Assembly (NCBI RefSeq): GCF_035994185.1
Contig: NZ_CP108538.1
Location: 3,286,001 to 3,350,000, forward strand
DNA from: Streptomyces sp. NBC_01217
GTDB lineage: Bacteria; Actinomycetota; Actinomycetes; Streptomycetales; Streptomycetaceae
Length of the DNA: 64,000 nt
Reading direction: 5' to 3'
Below, one piece after another: positions 1 to 8,693 of this stretch (positions within the stretch are counted from its first letter, which is position 1; every line of letters starts with the position of its first letter). Both the position numbers and the translations under genes were made by a program. The notes beneath the pieces were generated by a model. It did no database searches, had not been told where the DNA came from, and worked only from the letters and a program-made list of their open reading frames with translations.

Positions 1-565
1 AGCCGTCCGACCAGTACTTGCTCATGCTGTACGGAACCTGCGAGGACACCCACTTCTTCGCGCGGTTGACGATCGCGGCCCGGCTGGTCTTGCGCAGCGC
101 GGGCTCGGTGGACGAGGGCGGGCCCGGGGCCCCCGCGCCCTGCAACGGTCCCGGCCCACCCTGCGGGCTGTCCGTGTCCGGGTCCGTATCCGGGTTCGTA
201 TCCGTATCCGTATTCGGGCCCGTATCCGGATCGGCCCTGGTGAGCGGGTCACCCTCGTCGGCCGCGGTGACAGAGCCCGCCGTGTCCGTCGAGCCGGACG
301 GATCGTCCACCGGGTCCACCGCCACCGTCGTCTCATCCGTACGGGCCGCCGTTCCGCCCGGCGCGCCCACCGCCTCGGCCGCACCCGTACTCAGCACCAC
401 TCCGGCCGCGGTGACCAGCACCAGCGCACGGCGCGCGCCATGTGCGGCCGGGTGGCCTCCGTCCCGTACGGGCAAGGCGCTGGCGGCGGTGCGCCGTTGT
501 GCGGCGCACCCCGCACAGGTGCAGTCGCTGGCGGGTACGTACTCCTCGAAAACCGGCACAGTCAT
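1..565 (-). CDS. Membrane/secreted protein with cell-wall-hydrolase-like C-terminus (5' part only)
   Basis: The gene runs off the left edge of the window, so only about 188 residues are visible. The ATG is preceded by GGAGGGGA, a strong ribosome binding site. The N-terminus has a short Cys-containing segment (SDCTCAGCAAQRR), then a hydrophobic stretch near residues 45-65 (ALVLVTAAGVVLSTG) that is a membrane anchor or signal. A low-complexity Asp/Thr/Pro linker follows, with repeated DTD/DPDTD units. The last visible residues (RAAIVNRAKKWV...VPYSMSKYWSDG) resemble the entry into NlpC/P60-like domains of actinobacterial proteins, where a catalytic Cys normally follows soon after. That Cys lies outside the window, so peptidoglycan hydrolase activity is an inference. 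Confidence 0.7.
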   Translation of the reverse strand, partial: MTVPVFEEYVPASDCTCAGCAAQRRTAASALPVRDGGHPAAHGARRALVLVTAAGVVLSTGAAEAVGAPGGTAARTDETTVAVDPVDDPSGSTDTAGSVTAADEGDPLTRADPDTGPNTDTDTNPDTDPDTDSPQGGPGPLQGAGAPGPPSSTEPALRKTSRAAIVNRAKKWVSSQVPYSMSKYWSDG

Positions 566-749
566 GCGATTCCCCTCCGCACTCGTCAAGATCTTCGGGC
601 GCATCTGCAAGGGCGCCAGTGTCTCAACTCTCCTGACATATGGCATTTTGACGGATAGGAGAGAAAAAACGACCATCCGACAGGCCGTGATGGACGGGAA
701 ATGGTCAGGAGCACACCCCGCCTTCGGGTAGAGTTCTCCAGGTCAGCAG

Positions 750-823
750 GCGCCGCTAGCTCAGTTGGTTAGAGCAGCTGACTCTTAATCAGCGGGTCCG
801 GGGTTCGAGTCCCTGGCGGCGCA
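750..823 (+). tRNA. tRNA-Lys (anticodon CUU)
   Basis: The 74-nt cloverleaf can be read directly. The acceptor stem GCGCCGC pairs with GCGGCGC (discriminator A at 823). The D-arm is GCTC...GAGC, and the anticodon arm CTGACTCTTAATCAG carries CTT, which reads AAG lysine codons. The T-arm contains GGTTCGAGTCC. No CCA is encoded, as is usual for Streptomyces. Confidence 0.97.
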
Positions 824-830
824 CGCAGAG

Positions 831-865
831 ACAAGGCCCCCTCACCACGCATGAGGGGGCCTTGT
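831..865 (+). terminator. Terminator of tRNA-Lys
   Basis: A perfect 14-bp inverted repeat (ACAAGGCCCCCTCA / TGAGGGGGCCTTGT) with a 7-nt loop starts seven bases after the tRNA 3' end. The U-tract is weak, which is common in high-GC actinobacteria. Confidence 0.85.
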
Positions 866-1323
866 CCGTTCATGGTGCCTCATGGTCGCCGCGCAGCCTC
901 CGCACACCTGCCACACAGTCACGCTCCGTCACTCAGTGGCGCGAAGAGCTCTCACATACGCCTCCGCACGCCCCCTCCGCAAGGGCGCCCTAAATCGTAC
1001 AAATGACTGGCAACCCACCCGTTCCACCCTTGCGGTCGGGGCCGGGGTCGGACAACCTGTCTAGGGGCCGTCAGCTCCAACCAGGCTGATGGGCCGTGCA
1101 GTTGGGGGATGCAGAGGGGGAAGTTCCGGTTGTCCGCTACGTGGGGTGGGGCCCCGCTCGGGGACAGATGTCGGGGAGGCATCAGACAGCCGGAAGGGCG
1201 CCGTTCCGTGTCTGAGCGGAAGGCCGCCCGCCATTGATGTCGTCCGCGGCGACCGACGGGGAATCGCCGTGGCCGAGACGACCGACCAGTCACGCACCGA
1301 CCATGCGTGCAGGGGGATGGCTC
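866..1323. other. Gene-free upstream region of cslA
   Basis: This stretch of about 460 bases has no open frame with convincing codon bias. The small + frame at 882-1064 has mixed third positions and no ribosome binding site. It presumably contains the promoter and leader of the cslA-glxA operon, but I cannot place a convincing -35/-10 pair. Confidence 0.5.
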
Positions 1324-3132
1324 ATGACGTCGACGCCGACAGGCGCCCGGCAGCAGAACGACGACCCTTCCACGACCGCTCGGCTCCGGATACCGGCGCA
1401 GCCGGACACCGGAAAGGAACGGCGGCACCCGAAGATCGCGTTGCCGCGTTACGACTACGAGCACTCCAGCCGGCTCGCCGGGCCGCTGACCCGGCCCGAT
1501 CCGGACCGACCGTACCGGATGCAATACCGGTCTCTGCTCTCCCAGGAGCCGCACAGAATCCGCGCGGCGCTCCTGCTGGGCGCCGCGCCCCTAGTCTCGC
1601 TCGGCCTGTTCGCCTGGCTGATGCAGCCGGACCACTGGACGCGGCGCGACCCGGACCTCAAGAACGGCACGCTGCTGGTCCTCGACCTGGTGATGCTGGT
1701 CTCGATCGGCCTGATCGAGCTCTTCCGCACGCTCAACGTCCTGTCGAACGCGCACGCGACGCTGGTCGCGCGCGACCCGGTCCCGGTCGTGCCGGAGACC
1801 GGAACCCGGGTCGCCTTCCTCACCTCCTTCGTCCCGGGCAAGGAGCCCCTGGAGATGGTGACGAGGACCCTTCGGGCCGCCGTCCGCATCCGGCACCGCG
1901 GGCTGATGCACGTCTGGCTGCTCGACGAGGGCGACGACCCGGCGGTGAAGGAGGTCTGCGCCCGGCTCGGGGTGCACCACTTCTCCCGCAAGGGCGTCGC
2001 GCAGTGGAACCGGGCCGAGGGCCCGTACCGCGCCAGGACCAAGCACGGCAACTACAACGCCTGGCTGGACGCGCACGGCGGCGCGTACGACTTCTTCGCC
2101 TCCGTCGACACCGATCACGTACCGCTGCCCAACTATCTGGAGCGGATGCTCGGCTACTTCCGCGACCCGGACGTCGGCTTCGTCATCGGCCCGCAGGTCT
2201 ACGGCAACTACGACTCGTTCGTCACCAAGGCCGCCGAGTCCCAGCAGTTCCTCTTCCACGCGCTGATCCAGCGCGCGGGCAACCGCTACGGCGCCCCGAT
2301 GTTCGTCGGCACCAGCAACGCGGTGCGGATCTCGGCCCTCAAGCAGATCGGCGGTCTGTACGACTCGATCACCGAGGACATGGCGACCGGCTTCGAGATG
2401 CACCGCGCCCGCAATCCGCACACCGGCCGCAAGTGGCGCTCGGTCTACACGCCCGACGTGCTGGCCGTCGGTGAGGGCCCGACCGCGTGGACGGACTTCT
2501 TCACCCAGCAGCTGCGCTGGTCACGGGGGACGTACGAGACGATCATCAAGCAGTACTGGAGGGGAATCGGGACGCTCCCCCTCGGCAGGCTCTTCAACTA
2601 CACCATGATGATCATCTTCTACCCGATGTCCGCCCTGAACTGGATTCTCGCGGCGCTGAGTTGCGCACTGTTCCTGGGGATGGGCGCCTCCGGTGTACAG
2701 ATCGACCCGACGGTCTGGATGATGCTGTACGGCAATGCCTCGGCGCTCCAGATCGGCCTGTACATCTGGAACCGGCGGCACAATGTCTCGCCGCACGAGC
2801 CCGAGGGCTCCGGCGGTCTGGCCGGCATGATGATGTCCGCGCTCTCCGCCCCGGTCTACGCACGCTCGCTGCTGGACGCCGTGCTGCGCCGCAGGAGCTC
2901 GTTCGTGGTGACGCCCAAGGGCGACTCGTCCAGCCCGGACACCCTCTTCGGCACCTTCCGGATCCACCTCTTCTTCATCGTGGTCTTCGGCGGTTCCATC
3001 GCCGCCTCCTTCGTACGCGGGCACAGCCATCCGGCGATGCTCACCTGGGCCGCCCTGGCCCTGCTGATCACCGCGGCGCCGATCCTCGGCTGGCAGTACA
3101 CCGTCCGGAACCTGGAGGGACGTGCACGATGA
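1324..3132 (+). CDS. cslA: Cellulose synthase-like glycosyltransferase CslA (GT2)
   Basis: 602-residue processive family 2 glycosyltransferase of the inner membrane. The GT-A core shows the expected signatures in order: DEGDDP, DTDH (the DXD-type metal site), ITEDMATGFEM (TED catalytic Asp) and QQLRWSRG (the QxxRW product-binding motif). Hydrophobic helices lie before the core (about 85-105 and 120-140) and after it (several from about 430 to the end). The start was chosen because AGGGGG sits about 8 nt before this ATG; an in-frame ATG 90 bases upstream has no such signal. In streptomycetes CslA makes a beta-glucan at hyphal tips, needed for apical growth, morphogenesis and surface attachment. 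The stop overlaps the glxA start (ATGA), so the two are translationally coupled. The neighbourhood makes the identification secure. Confidence 0.95.
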   Translation: MTSTPTGARQQNDDPSTTARLRIPAQPDTGKERRHPKIALPRYDYEHSSRLAGPLTRPDPDRPYRMQYRSLLSQEPHRIRAALLLGAAPLVSLGLFAWLMQPDHWTRRDPDLKNGTLLVLDLVMLVSIGLIELFRTLNVLSNAHATLVARDPVPVVPETGTRVAFLTSFVPGKEPLEMVTRTLRAAVRIRHRGLMHVWLLDEGDDPAVKEVCARLGVHHFSRKGVAQWNRAEGPYRARTKHGNYNAWLDAHGGAYDFFASVDTDHVPLPNYLERMLGYFRDPDVGFVIGPQVYGNYDSFVTKAAESQQFLFHALIQRAGNRYGAPMFVGTSNAVRISALKQIGGLYDSITEDMATGFEMHRARNPHTGRKWRSVYTPDVLAVGEGPTAWTDFFTQQLRWSRGTYETIIKQYWRGIGTLPLGRLFNYTMMIIFYPMSALNWILAALSCALFLGMGASGVQIDPTVWMMLYGNASALQIGLYIWNRRHNVSPHEPEGSGGLAGMMMSALSAPVYARSLLDAVLRRRSSFVVTPKGDSSSPDTLFGTFRIHLFFIVVFGGSIAASFVRGHSHPAMLTWAALALLITAAPILGWQYTVRNLEGRAR

Positions 3133-5063
3133 AGTACCGTCCGAGCCTCCGTACCCGCCGCCTGGCGATCACCACGGCGGCGGTCCTGGCCCTCTCCGGG
3201 GCGAACGGGCCGTGGGTGTACCGATTCGGCACCGAGCGCTACCACGAGTACCGGATCAACAAGCCGGACTACAAGGCCGCGAACGGCCACTGGGACTTCC
3301 TGGACGTCCCCTCCGCGTACCGGATCAACACGATCCACGCGGCGCTGCTGCACACCGGCAAGGTGCTGCTCGTCGCGGGCTCCGGCAACAACCGGAAGAA
3401 CTTCGACGCGAAGAGCTTCCGGTCCGTGCTGTGGGACCCGGGGGCCGGCACGTTCAAGAACATACCCACGCCCGATGACATGTTCTGCTCCGGTCACACC
3501 CAGCTGCCCGACGGCAAGCTGCTCATAGCCGGCGGCACCAGACGCTACGAGAAGCTCAAGGGCGATGTCACCAAGGCCGGCGGCCTGATGATCGTCCACA
3601 ACGAGGACCCGGACAAGCCGGTCACCCTGCCCGCGGGCACCCGGTTCACGGGCCGTGCGAACGGCAGGACGTTCGTCTCCAAGGACCCGGTGCTCATCGA
3701 GCGGGCCACCAAGGTCTTCGACAGAAGGACCGGCACGTTCCTGCGCAACGACGCCGGTCTCGGCCGGATCTACGTCGAGGCGGAGAAATCCGGTACGCGG
3801 TACGGGACGGGCGCCGAGGACAACTACCGGATCGCGGGCCTGACCGGCTCCGACGCCCGTAACGTCTACGGAATCGCGCAGAAGCTCGCCCTCGACAAGA
3901 AGGACTTCCAGGGCATCAGGAAAGCCTTCGAGTTCGACCCGGCGGCGGAGAAGTACATCACCGTCGACCCGATGAACGAGGCCCGCTGGTACCCGACGCT
4001 GACCACCCTCCGGGACGGCAGGGTCCTGGCTCTCTCCGGTCTCGACGAGATCGGGCAGATCGTCCCCGGCAAGGACGAGATCTACGACCCGAGGACCGGG
4101 AAGTGGCAGTACACCGGCATCGTCCGCAGATTCCCCACCTACCCCGCCGTCTTCCTGATGAACGACGGGAAACTCTTCTACTCCGGTTCGAACGCCGGAT
4201 ACGGCCCCGCCGACGTCGGCCGCGAGCCCGGCATCTGGGACCTGGCGACGAACAGCTTCACAAAGATCCCCGGCCTGGGCGACGCCGACGAGATGGAGAC
4301 CTCGGCGACGGTACGGCTGCCCCCGGCCCAGGACGAGAAGTTCCTGGTCATCGGCGGCGGCGGGGTCGGTGAGTCCGGCCGGTCGAGCGCGAAGTCACGC
4401 CTGGTCGACCTGAAGGACCCCGCCCCGCGGTTCCGGGACGGCGCCCCGCTGGCGGAAGGCACCCGCTATCCGAGCGCCTCGCTGCTTCCCGACGACTCGC
4501 TGCTGGTCACCGGCGGCTCCAACGACTACCGGGGGCGCGGCGGGTCGAATGTGCTCCAGGCCCGGCTGTACGACCCGGGGACGGACACGTACAAGCGGGT
4601 CGCCGACCCGGCGGTGGGGCGCAACTACCACTCGGGGTCCGTACTCCTGCCCGACGGCCGCGTCATGGTCTTCGGCTCGGACTCGCTCTACGCGGACCGG
4701 GCGAACACCCGGCCGGGCGTCTTCGAGCAGCGCATCGAGATCTACTCCCCGCCGTATCTGTACCGCGGTGCGCGCCCTGAGCTGACATCCGGTCCGGCAA
4801 GCATCCGGCGCGGCGGTACGGGCACGTTCGCGACGGCGCGGGGGGCGGCGATCACCTCGGCGAGGCTGATGCGGCCGAGTGCGGTCACCCATGTCACGGA
4901 CACCGACCAGCGGTCGGTGGCGCTGGGCCTGAGGAGGACGGCGGGCGGGATCACGGTGACTGTGCCGGGGAACCGGGCGCTGGTGCCGTCGGGGTGGTAC
5001 ATGCTGTTCGTGACGGACGACAGGGGGACACCCTCGGAGGGGGTGTGGGTCGAGGTGCCGTAG
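3129..5063 (+). CDS. glxA: Copper radical oxidase GlxA (galactose-oxidase-like)
   Basis: 644 residues. An N-terminal hydrophobic segment (LAITTAAVLALSG, about 11-24) serves as signal or anchor. The rest is a Kelch-type beta-propeller with repeated LPDGK/LRDGRV/LPDGRV turns, then a C-terminal Ig-like domain ending GWYMLFV. Catalytic residues can be placed by analogy with galactose oxidase: Cys120 (DMFCSGH) to cross-link with Tyr288, stacking Trp287 (ARWYPT), axial Tyr500 and ligand His501 (RNYHSGS), and His588 (THVTDTDQR). All five are present, so the Tyr-Cys cofactor should form. It acts outside the membrane on the CslA-made glycan and is required for its deposition in Streptomyces. It shares an ATGA overlap with cslA. 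Confidence 0.95.
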   Translation: MKYRPSLRTRRLAITTAAVLALSGANGPWVYRFGTERYHEYRINKPDYKAANGHWDFLDVPSAYRINTIHAALLHTGKVLLVAGSGNNRKNFDAKSFRSVLWDPGAGTFKNIPTPDDMFCSGHTQLPDGKLLIAGGTRRYEKLKGDVTKAGGLMIVHNEDPDKPVTLPAGTRFTGRANGRTFVSKDPVLIERATKVFDRRTGTFLRNDAGLGRIYVEAEKSGTRYGTGAEDNYRIAGLTGSDARNVYGIAQKLALDKKDFQGIRKAFEFDPAAEKYITVDPMNEARWYPTLTTLRDGRVLALSGLDEIGQIVPGKDEIYDPRTGKWQYTGIVRRFPTYPAVFLMNDGKLFYSGSNAGYGPADVGREPGIWDLATNSFTKIPGLGDADEMETSATVRLPPAQDEKFLVIGGGGVGESGRSSAKSRLVDLKDPAPRFRDGAPLAEGTRYPSASLLPDDSLLVTGGSNDYRGRGGSNVLQARLYDPGTDTYKRVADPAVGRNYHSGSVLLPDGRVMVFGSDSLYADRANTRPGVFEQRIEIYSPPYLYRGARPELTSGPASIRRGGTGTFATARGAAITSARLMRPSAVTHVTDTDQRSVALGLRRTAGGITVTVPGNRALVPSGWYMLFVTDDRGTPSEGVWVEVP

Positions 5064-5125
5064 GCGTACGGGCGGTGTGGGGCGTCCCGTGATCGAGGCG
5101 ACTCCCCTCGCTCGCCCCCGCGCCG

Positions 5126-6100
5126 CTACTTCGTCGCCCGGGCCAGACCGAGTGCGTACTGCGGCCACCAGGCGCCCGCCTTCGGGCCGCCCCTGCAGTC
5201 GCCGTCGGACTCGCCGGGCCGCTTGATCCAGAGGTACGCGTCGACCAGTGCGTCCCCCGTGTCGGTCGTCGGCGGCTCGCCGAGCGCACGGCCGGGCGGG
5301 TTGCACCAGCTCTCCTCGGGCGCGCCGCCGCTGTACGGGCCGTTGCCGTTGCGGCTGGTGTCGATGACGAACGGCTTGTCGCCGACCCTCGCCGAGAGCC
5401 GCTTGCCGAAGTCCGTACTGACCGCCGTGGTCTGGAAGTTGGAGACGTTGACGGCAAAGCCGTCGGCCGCTTCGATGCCCGCCCGCCGCAGCGGCTGGTG
5501 GAGCGCGTCGGGGGTGCGCCAGCCCGCATTGCCCGCGTCCATGTAGACGCGGGTGTCCGGCTGCCGCTTGAGCCGCTCGACGGCCCCCTTCAGCAGGTCG
5601 TACCGCTCCTCGTGGAACTCCTGCGGCGTGCACCCGTCGACCATGTGCAGCAGCGCGTCCGGCTCCAGGACGACCGTGGCGCGCCGGTCGCCGATGCCCC
5701 GGGCGACGCCCTCCAGCCAGGCCCGGTACGCGCGGCCGTCGGCGGCGCCGCCCCTGGAGAACTGTCCGCAGTCGCGGTGCGGGATGTTGTAGAGGACCAG
5801 CAGCGCTTCCCTGCCGGTCTTTTCGGCCGCTTCCGTGACGCCCTTGACCTCGGCCTCGGGGTGGTCGGGGCCGATCCACTCCCCGACGGGCTGCCGCGCG
5901 ATCTTCTCGATCAGACCGGCGCTCTCCCCGTCCCCGTCCTCGGTGTACGCGGCGACCTGCCGGGCCGCGTTCCCGTCGGGGTTTACCCAGTACGGGTCGC
6001 CTGCCTCGGCACGCCCCGATGACGAGGTGCACCCCGCGAGCAGCAGCACGGCTCCGGCCATGGCCACCGCGCCCGACCGGCCGTTGTGCCTGCCGTGCAT
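5126..6100 (-). CDS. cslZ: GH6 endoglucanase lipoprotein, CslZ type
   Basis: 324 residues. The lipobox LLLAGCTSSS (Cys near residue 24) predicts a lipid-anchored enzyme outside the membrane. The mature part is a family 6 glycoside hydrolase: GESAGLIEKIARQPVGEW opens the barrel, VVLEPDALLHM carries a conserved Asp, and NVSNFQTT, FVIDTSRNGNG and LWIKRPGESDG match the GH6 active-site strands. GH6 enzymes are inverting beta-1,4-glucanases. It converges on glxA with a 62-bp gap. In Streptomyces this gene accompanies cslA-glxA and is thought to trim or release the CslA glycan. The glucanase fold is clear; the exact glycan substrate is inferred from context. Confidence 0.92.
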   Translation of the reverse strand: MHGRHNGRSGAVAMAGAVLLLAGCTSSSGRAEAGDPYWVNPDGNAARQVAAYTEDGDGESAGLIEKIARQPVGEWIGPDHPEAEVKGVTEAAEKTGREALLVLYNIPHRDCGQFSRGGAADGRAYRAWLEGVARGIGDRRATVVLEPDALLHMVDGCTPQEFHEERYDLLKGAVERLKRQPDTRVYMDAGNAGWRTPDALHQPLRRAGIEAADGFAVNVSNFQTTAVSTDFGKRLSARVGDKPFVIDTSRNGNGPYSGGAPEESWCNPPGRALGEPPTTDTGDALVDAYLWIKRPGESDGDCRGGPKAGAWWPQYALGLARATK

Positions 6101-6385
6101 CCACTCCCCCTCGGTGCGACGGCGGTCCCCTGCCGCGCGTCCCCTTCATCCTGGCACAGGGCTTCTGCCCGTTCGCCCGGAAGCCGAGAGTGACCGGTTA
6201 TCGACCGTACGTCAGAAAACCTCTGGGCCGGGGCGGTTCACCGCCCTAGAGTGTCGGGCACGGACCGCCCCTGCCCTCCCGTGTCGGCGCCGGCTACTCC
6301 CGCAGCCCGCCCACCGCGGTCGAGGACCGGCCCGGCCGGCACCCCGGGGGAAAAGGGCCGCCGGCCGGGCCGGGTACCGAATGCG

Positions 6386-7069
6386 TCAGGCGCTGCCGCC
6401 GCCCCGGGACCTCTCGCCGGTCAGATAGGCCGAGACGACCACATTCGCGTCGTACGACTGCGACTCCCGGTCGTAGGTGCCGCCGCAGGTGATCAGGCGG
6501 AGTTCCGCGCGGCCGCTCCGGCGCGGGCCGTACGCCTTGTCGGCGTTGAAGCGTTCCCGGGTGAAGACCTGGACGTCGTCGACGGTGAACTCGGCGACCG
6601 TGCCGTCCGCGCGGGTCACCTCGACCTTCGCGCCGGGGCGGGCCGCGCTCAGCCCGTAGAAGACGGCCTGTTCGGTCTCGGTGTCGACGTGGCCGACGAA
6701 GAGGGCTGGGCCCTTCGCGCCGGGCTCGGTGCCGTCGCCGTACCAGCCGACGGTCTGGGGCGTGTCGAACGGCGGCGGTTCGATGGCCCCGTCCTCGTCC
6801 AGGCCGCGGGCGACCACGGGCGCCCTGATGCCGATCGACGGGATCTCGACCCGCTCCGGCACCGCGCCCTCGATCGGGTCGTGCGGCGGGGGCAGCGGAA
6901 CGCCGAGCGGCCGCCCGACCGCGGCGACGTCGCCGGTGGTGGGGGCGGAACTGGCACCTGAGCCGTCGGTGATGTCGCGGCCCCAGAGCCACAGACCCAT
7001 CAGCAGGACGGCCCAGGCCACTCCGGTGAGCAGCCGTCCATGGCCCGCGGGGCGGTCCGGGGCACCCAT
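6386..7069 (-). CDS. Class F sortase
   Basis: 227 residues. One N-terminal membrane helix (LLTGVAWAVLLMGLWLWG, about 12-29) is followed by a Pro-rich linker and a sortase domain. The catalytic residues are visible: His in ALFVGHVDTE, Cys in LRLITCGGTYD and a conserved Arg just after it (YDRES). The IPSIGIRAPVV and ERFNADKAYG segments are typical of actinobacterial class F enzymes. Sortases are membrane-bound cysteine transpeptidases that cleave a C-terminal sorting signal and join the protein to peptidoglycan. The ATG lies one base after the stop of the upstream secreted-protein gene, so the two are co-translated. The natural substrate is not evident nearby; that partner lacks an LPXTG-like motif. 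Confidence 0.9.
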   Translation of the reverse strand: MGAPDRPAGHGRLLTGVAWAVLLMGLWLWGRDITDGSGASSAPTTGDVAAVGRPLGVPLPPPHDPIEGAVPERVEIPSIGIRAPVVARGLDEDGAIEPPPFDTPQTVGWYGDGTEPGAKGPALFVGHVDTETEQAVFYGLSAARPGAKVEVTRADGTVAEFTVDDVQVFTRERFNADKAYGPRRSGRAELRLITCGGTYDRESQSYDANVVVSAYLTGERSRGGGSA

Positions 7070-7070
7070 G

Positions 7071-7646
7071 TCAGTCGGTGGCCGGACGGCGGCGGCGCGC
7101 GCTGCGGAACGCAACGGCGACGACCGCGACGGCGGCCAGGGCCAGACCGACCACCGCGTGCACGATGCCGGGGCCGTCCTGATGGGCTTCCTGCTCGGTG
7201 AGGGGGGCGGTGCCGCCGCCTCCCGCACTGACCGGGGCGAGCGGGGTCGCCTGGTCCCGGTCGATGACGGTGACCGTGCCGGACGCCTTGGTGTCCTTGT
7301 CGTCGGTGCAGACGATCTGGACCTTGTAGTCGCCCGGGGAGGCGTCCGAACTGATCCGGGCCTGCGCGATGAGACCCCCGTCCGCGGCGGGCGAGAAGAG
7401 CGCTTCGGAGGCGAAGACTTCGGAGGTGCCCTTGGCCTCTTTGCCCTTGCAGGCGTCCAGCCGCAGGGCCACATCGCCGCCGGGGACGGCGGAGGGCGGG
7501 GTCGCCGAGAGAGTGGTACGGGAGCCCGAGTCGGTCCCGGAGCCGGTCCCGGAATCGGATTCGGAGTCGGCCAGTGCGGCGGAAGCCGGCACCAGGGTCG
7601 CCGCGACGACCGCGGCGGCACAGAACGTGAGGGGTATCGAACGCAT
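7071..7646 (-). CDS. Secreted protein with C-terminal membrane anchor, coupled to class F sortase
   Basis: 191 residues. AAGGAGGT precedes the ATG. The signal peptide (IPLTFCAAAVVAATLVPASAALA, cleavage near 26) is followed by a Ser/Asp/Gly-rich linker, then a beta-rich domain (SATPPSAVPGGDVALRLDAC...SPGDYKVQIVC) with two Cys that could form a disulfide. A C-terminal helix (IVHAVVGLALAAVAVVAVAF) and an Arg cluster (RSARRRR) end the protein. The tail looks like a sorting signal but has no LPXTG/LAXTG motif ahead of the helix, so it is probably simply membrane-anchored. It precedes the sortase in an operon with a one-base gap. The function is unknown; this pairing recurs in Streptomyces. Confidence 0.85.
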   Translation of the reverse strand: MRSIPLTFCAAAVVAATLVPASAALADSESDSGTGSGTDSGSRTTLSATPPSAVPGGDVALRLDACKGKEAKGTSEVFASEALFSPAADGGLIAQARISSDASPGDYKVQIVCTDDKDTKASGTVTVIDRDQATPLAPVSAGGGGTAPLTEQEAHQDGPGIVHAVVGLALAAVAVVAVAFRSARRRRPATD

Positions 7647-7776
7647 CGTGAACCTCCTTAAAGAAGGGTCACGCCTGCTCCCGCTTTTCGCATCCGCAGG
7701 GGCGCGGGGGGACGGCCCCGCGAGCACCCACCCGGAACCGTCCCCCTCGCCCCCTCGGGCCGGCAACCCGCAGCGC

Positions 7777-8565
7777 TCAGCCCAGGTCGACGAGGTCGAC
7801 CAGATCGGCGATGGAATCGACGACCCTGGACGGCCGGAAGGGGTACCTGTCGATGTCGGCGACCGTGGTGAGCCCGGTGAGTACCAGGAACGTCTGCATC
7901 CCCGCCTCCAGACCGGCCAGCACATCGGTGTCCATCCGGTCACCGATCATGGCGCTCGACTCGGAGTGGGCGCCGATCGCGTTGAGCCCGGTGCGCATCA
8001 TCAGCGGGTTGGGCTTGCCCGCGAAGTACGGGGCCTTGCCGGTGGCCTTGGTGATGAGGGCGGCGACGGACCCGGCGGCGGGCAGCGGGCCCTCGGCGGA
8101 CGGGCCGGTCTCGTCCGGGTTGGTGCAGATGAAGCGGGCGCCGCCGTTTATCAGCCGGATCGCCTTGGTGAGCGCCTCGAAGCTGTATGTACGGGTCTCG
8201 CCGAGAACCACGTAGTCCGGTTCGTGGTCGGTGAGGACGTAGCCGATGTCGTGCAGGGCGGTGGTGAGCCCGGCCTCGCCGATGACGTACGCCGTGCCGC
8301 CGGGCCGCTGGTCGTCCAGGAACTGGGCGGTGGCCAGGGCGGAGGTCCAGATGTTCTCCACGGGCACGTCCAGGCCCATGCGCCGGAGGCGGGCGTGCAG
8401 GTCGCGCGCGGTGTAGATCGAGTTGTTCGTGAGGACGAGGAAGGGCAGCCCCGAGTCCCGCAACCGCTTGATGAAGGCATCCGCCCCGGGAATCGGTGTC
8501 CCCTCGTGGATCAGGACTCCGTCCATGTCGGTGAGCCAGGATGAGATCGGCTTGCGCTCTGCCAT
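7777..8565 (-). CDS. HAD-IIA family hydrolase, NagD-like
   Basis: 262 residues. HAD motif I is WLTDMDGVLIHEG near the N-terminus, with nucleophile and general-acid Asp residues. Motif II is FLVLTNNS, motif III the Lys in YFAGKPNP, and motif IV MIGDRMDTD. A C2-type cap lies between motifs II and III (VLGETRTYSF, ICTNPDETGPS), which places it in the NagD/AraL/phosphoglycolate phosphatase group acting on small sugar or nucleotide phosphates in the cytosol. The chosen ATG has AGGAG seven bases upstream; an in-frame extension of 30 codons lacks one. It is monocistronic by spacing. The precise substrate cannot be read from sequence. Confidence 0.9.
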   Translation of the reverse strand: MAERKPISSWLTDMDGVLIHEGTPIPGADAFIKRLRDSGLPFLVLTNNSIYTARDLHARLRRMGLDVPVENIWTSALATAQFLDDQRPGGTAYVIGEAGLTTALHDIGYVLTDHEPDYVVLGETRTYSFEALTKAIRLINGGARFICTNPDETGPSAEGPLPAAGSVAALITKATGKAPYFAGKPNPLMMRTGLNAIGAHSESSAMIGDRMDTDVLAGLEAGMQTFLVLTGLTTVADIDRYPFRPSRVVDSIADLVDLVDLG

Positions 8566-8693
8566 GTGGGACTCCTGCCGTACGCCGAGTGCGGGGACGT
8601 CGGCGGCACCGCGTTGTGCAGCGCCGACGACCCCGATTTTAGGCGGTCCGTTCAACCATCAGATACGACCGGAGCGCGCGGTATCGACCGGGC

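Noticed and set aside
566..749. c-di-AMP (ydaO) riboswitch ahead of the wall-hydrolase-like gene
   Set aside because: Such leaders often precede NlpC/Rpf genes in actinobacteria, but I could not find the conserved aptamer blocks here.
750..823. tRNA-Lys as an integration site for the defence island
   Set aside because: No integrase, no duplicated tRNA 3' end and 19 kb of ordinary chromosomal genes between the tRNA and the island.
882..1064. Small + strand frame upstream of cslA
   Set aside because: Poor third-position bias, no ribosome binding site and no recognisable product.
4395..6149. Minus-strand open frame of 584 codons over glxA and cslZ
   Set aside because: Arg/Gly/Pro-rich composition with no motifs; it overlaps two well-supported genes in other frames.
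7071..7646. LPXTG-type sorting signal in the class F sortase partner
   Set aside because: There is a C-terminal helix and Arg cluster but no LPXTG, LAXTG or similar pentapeptide before it.
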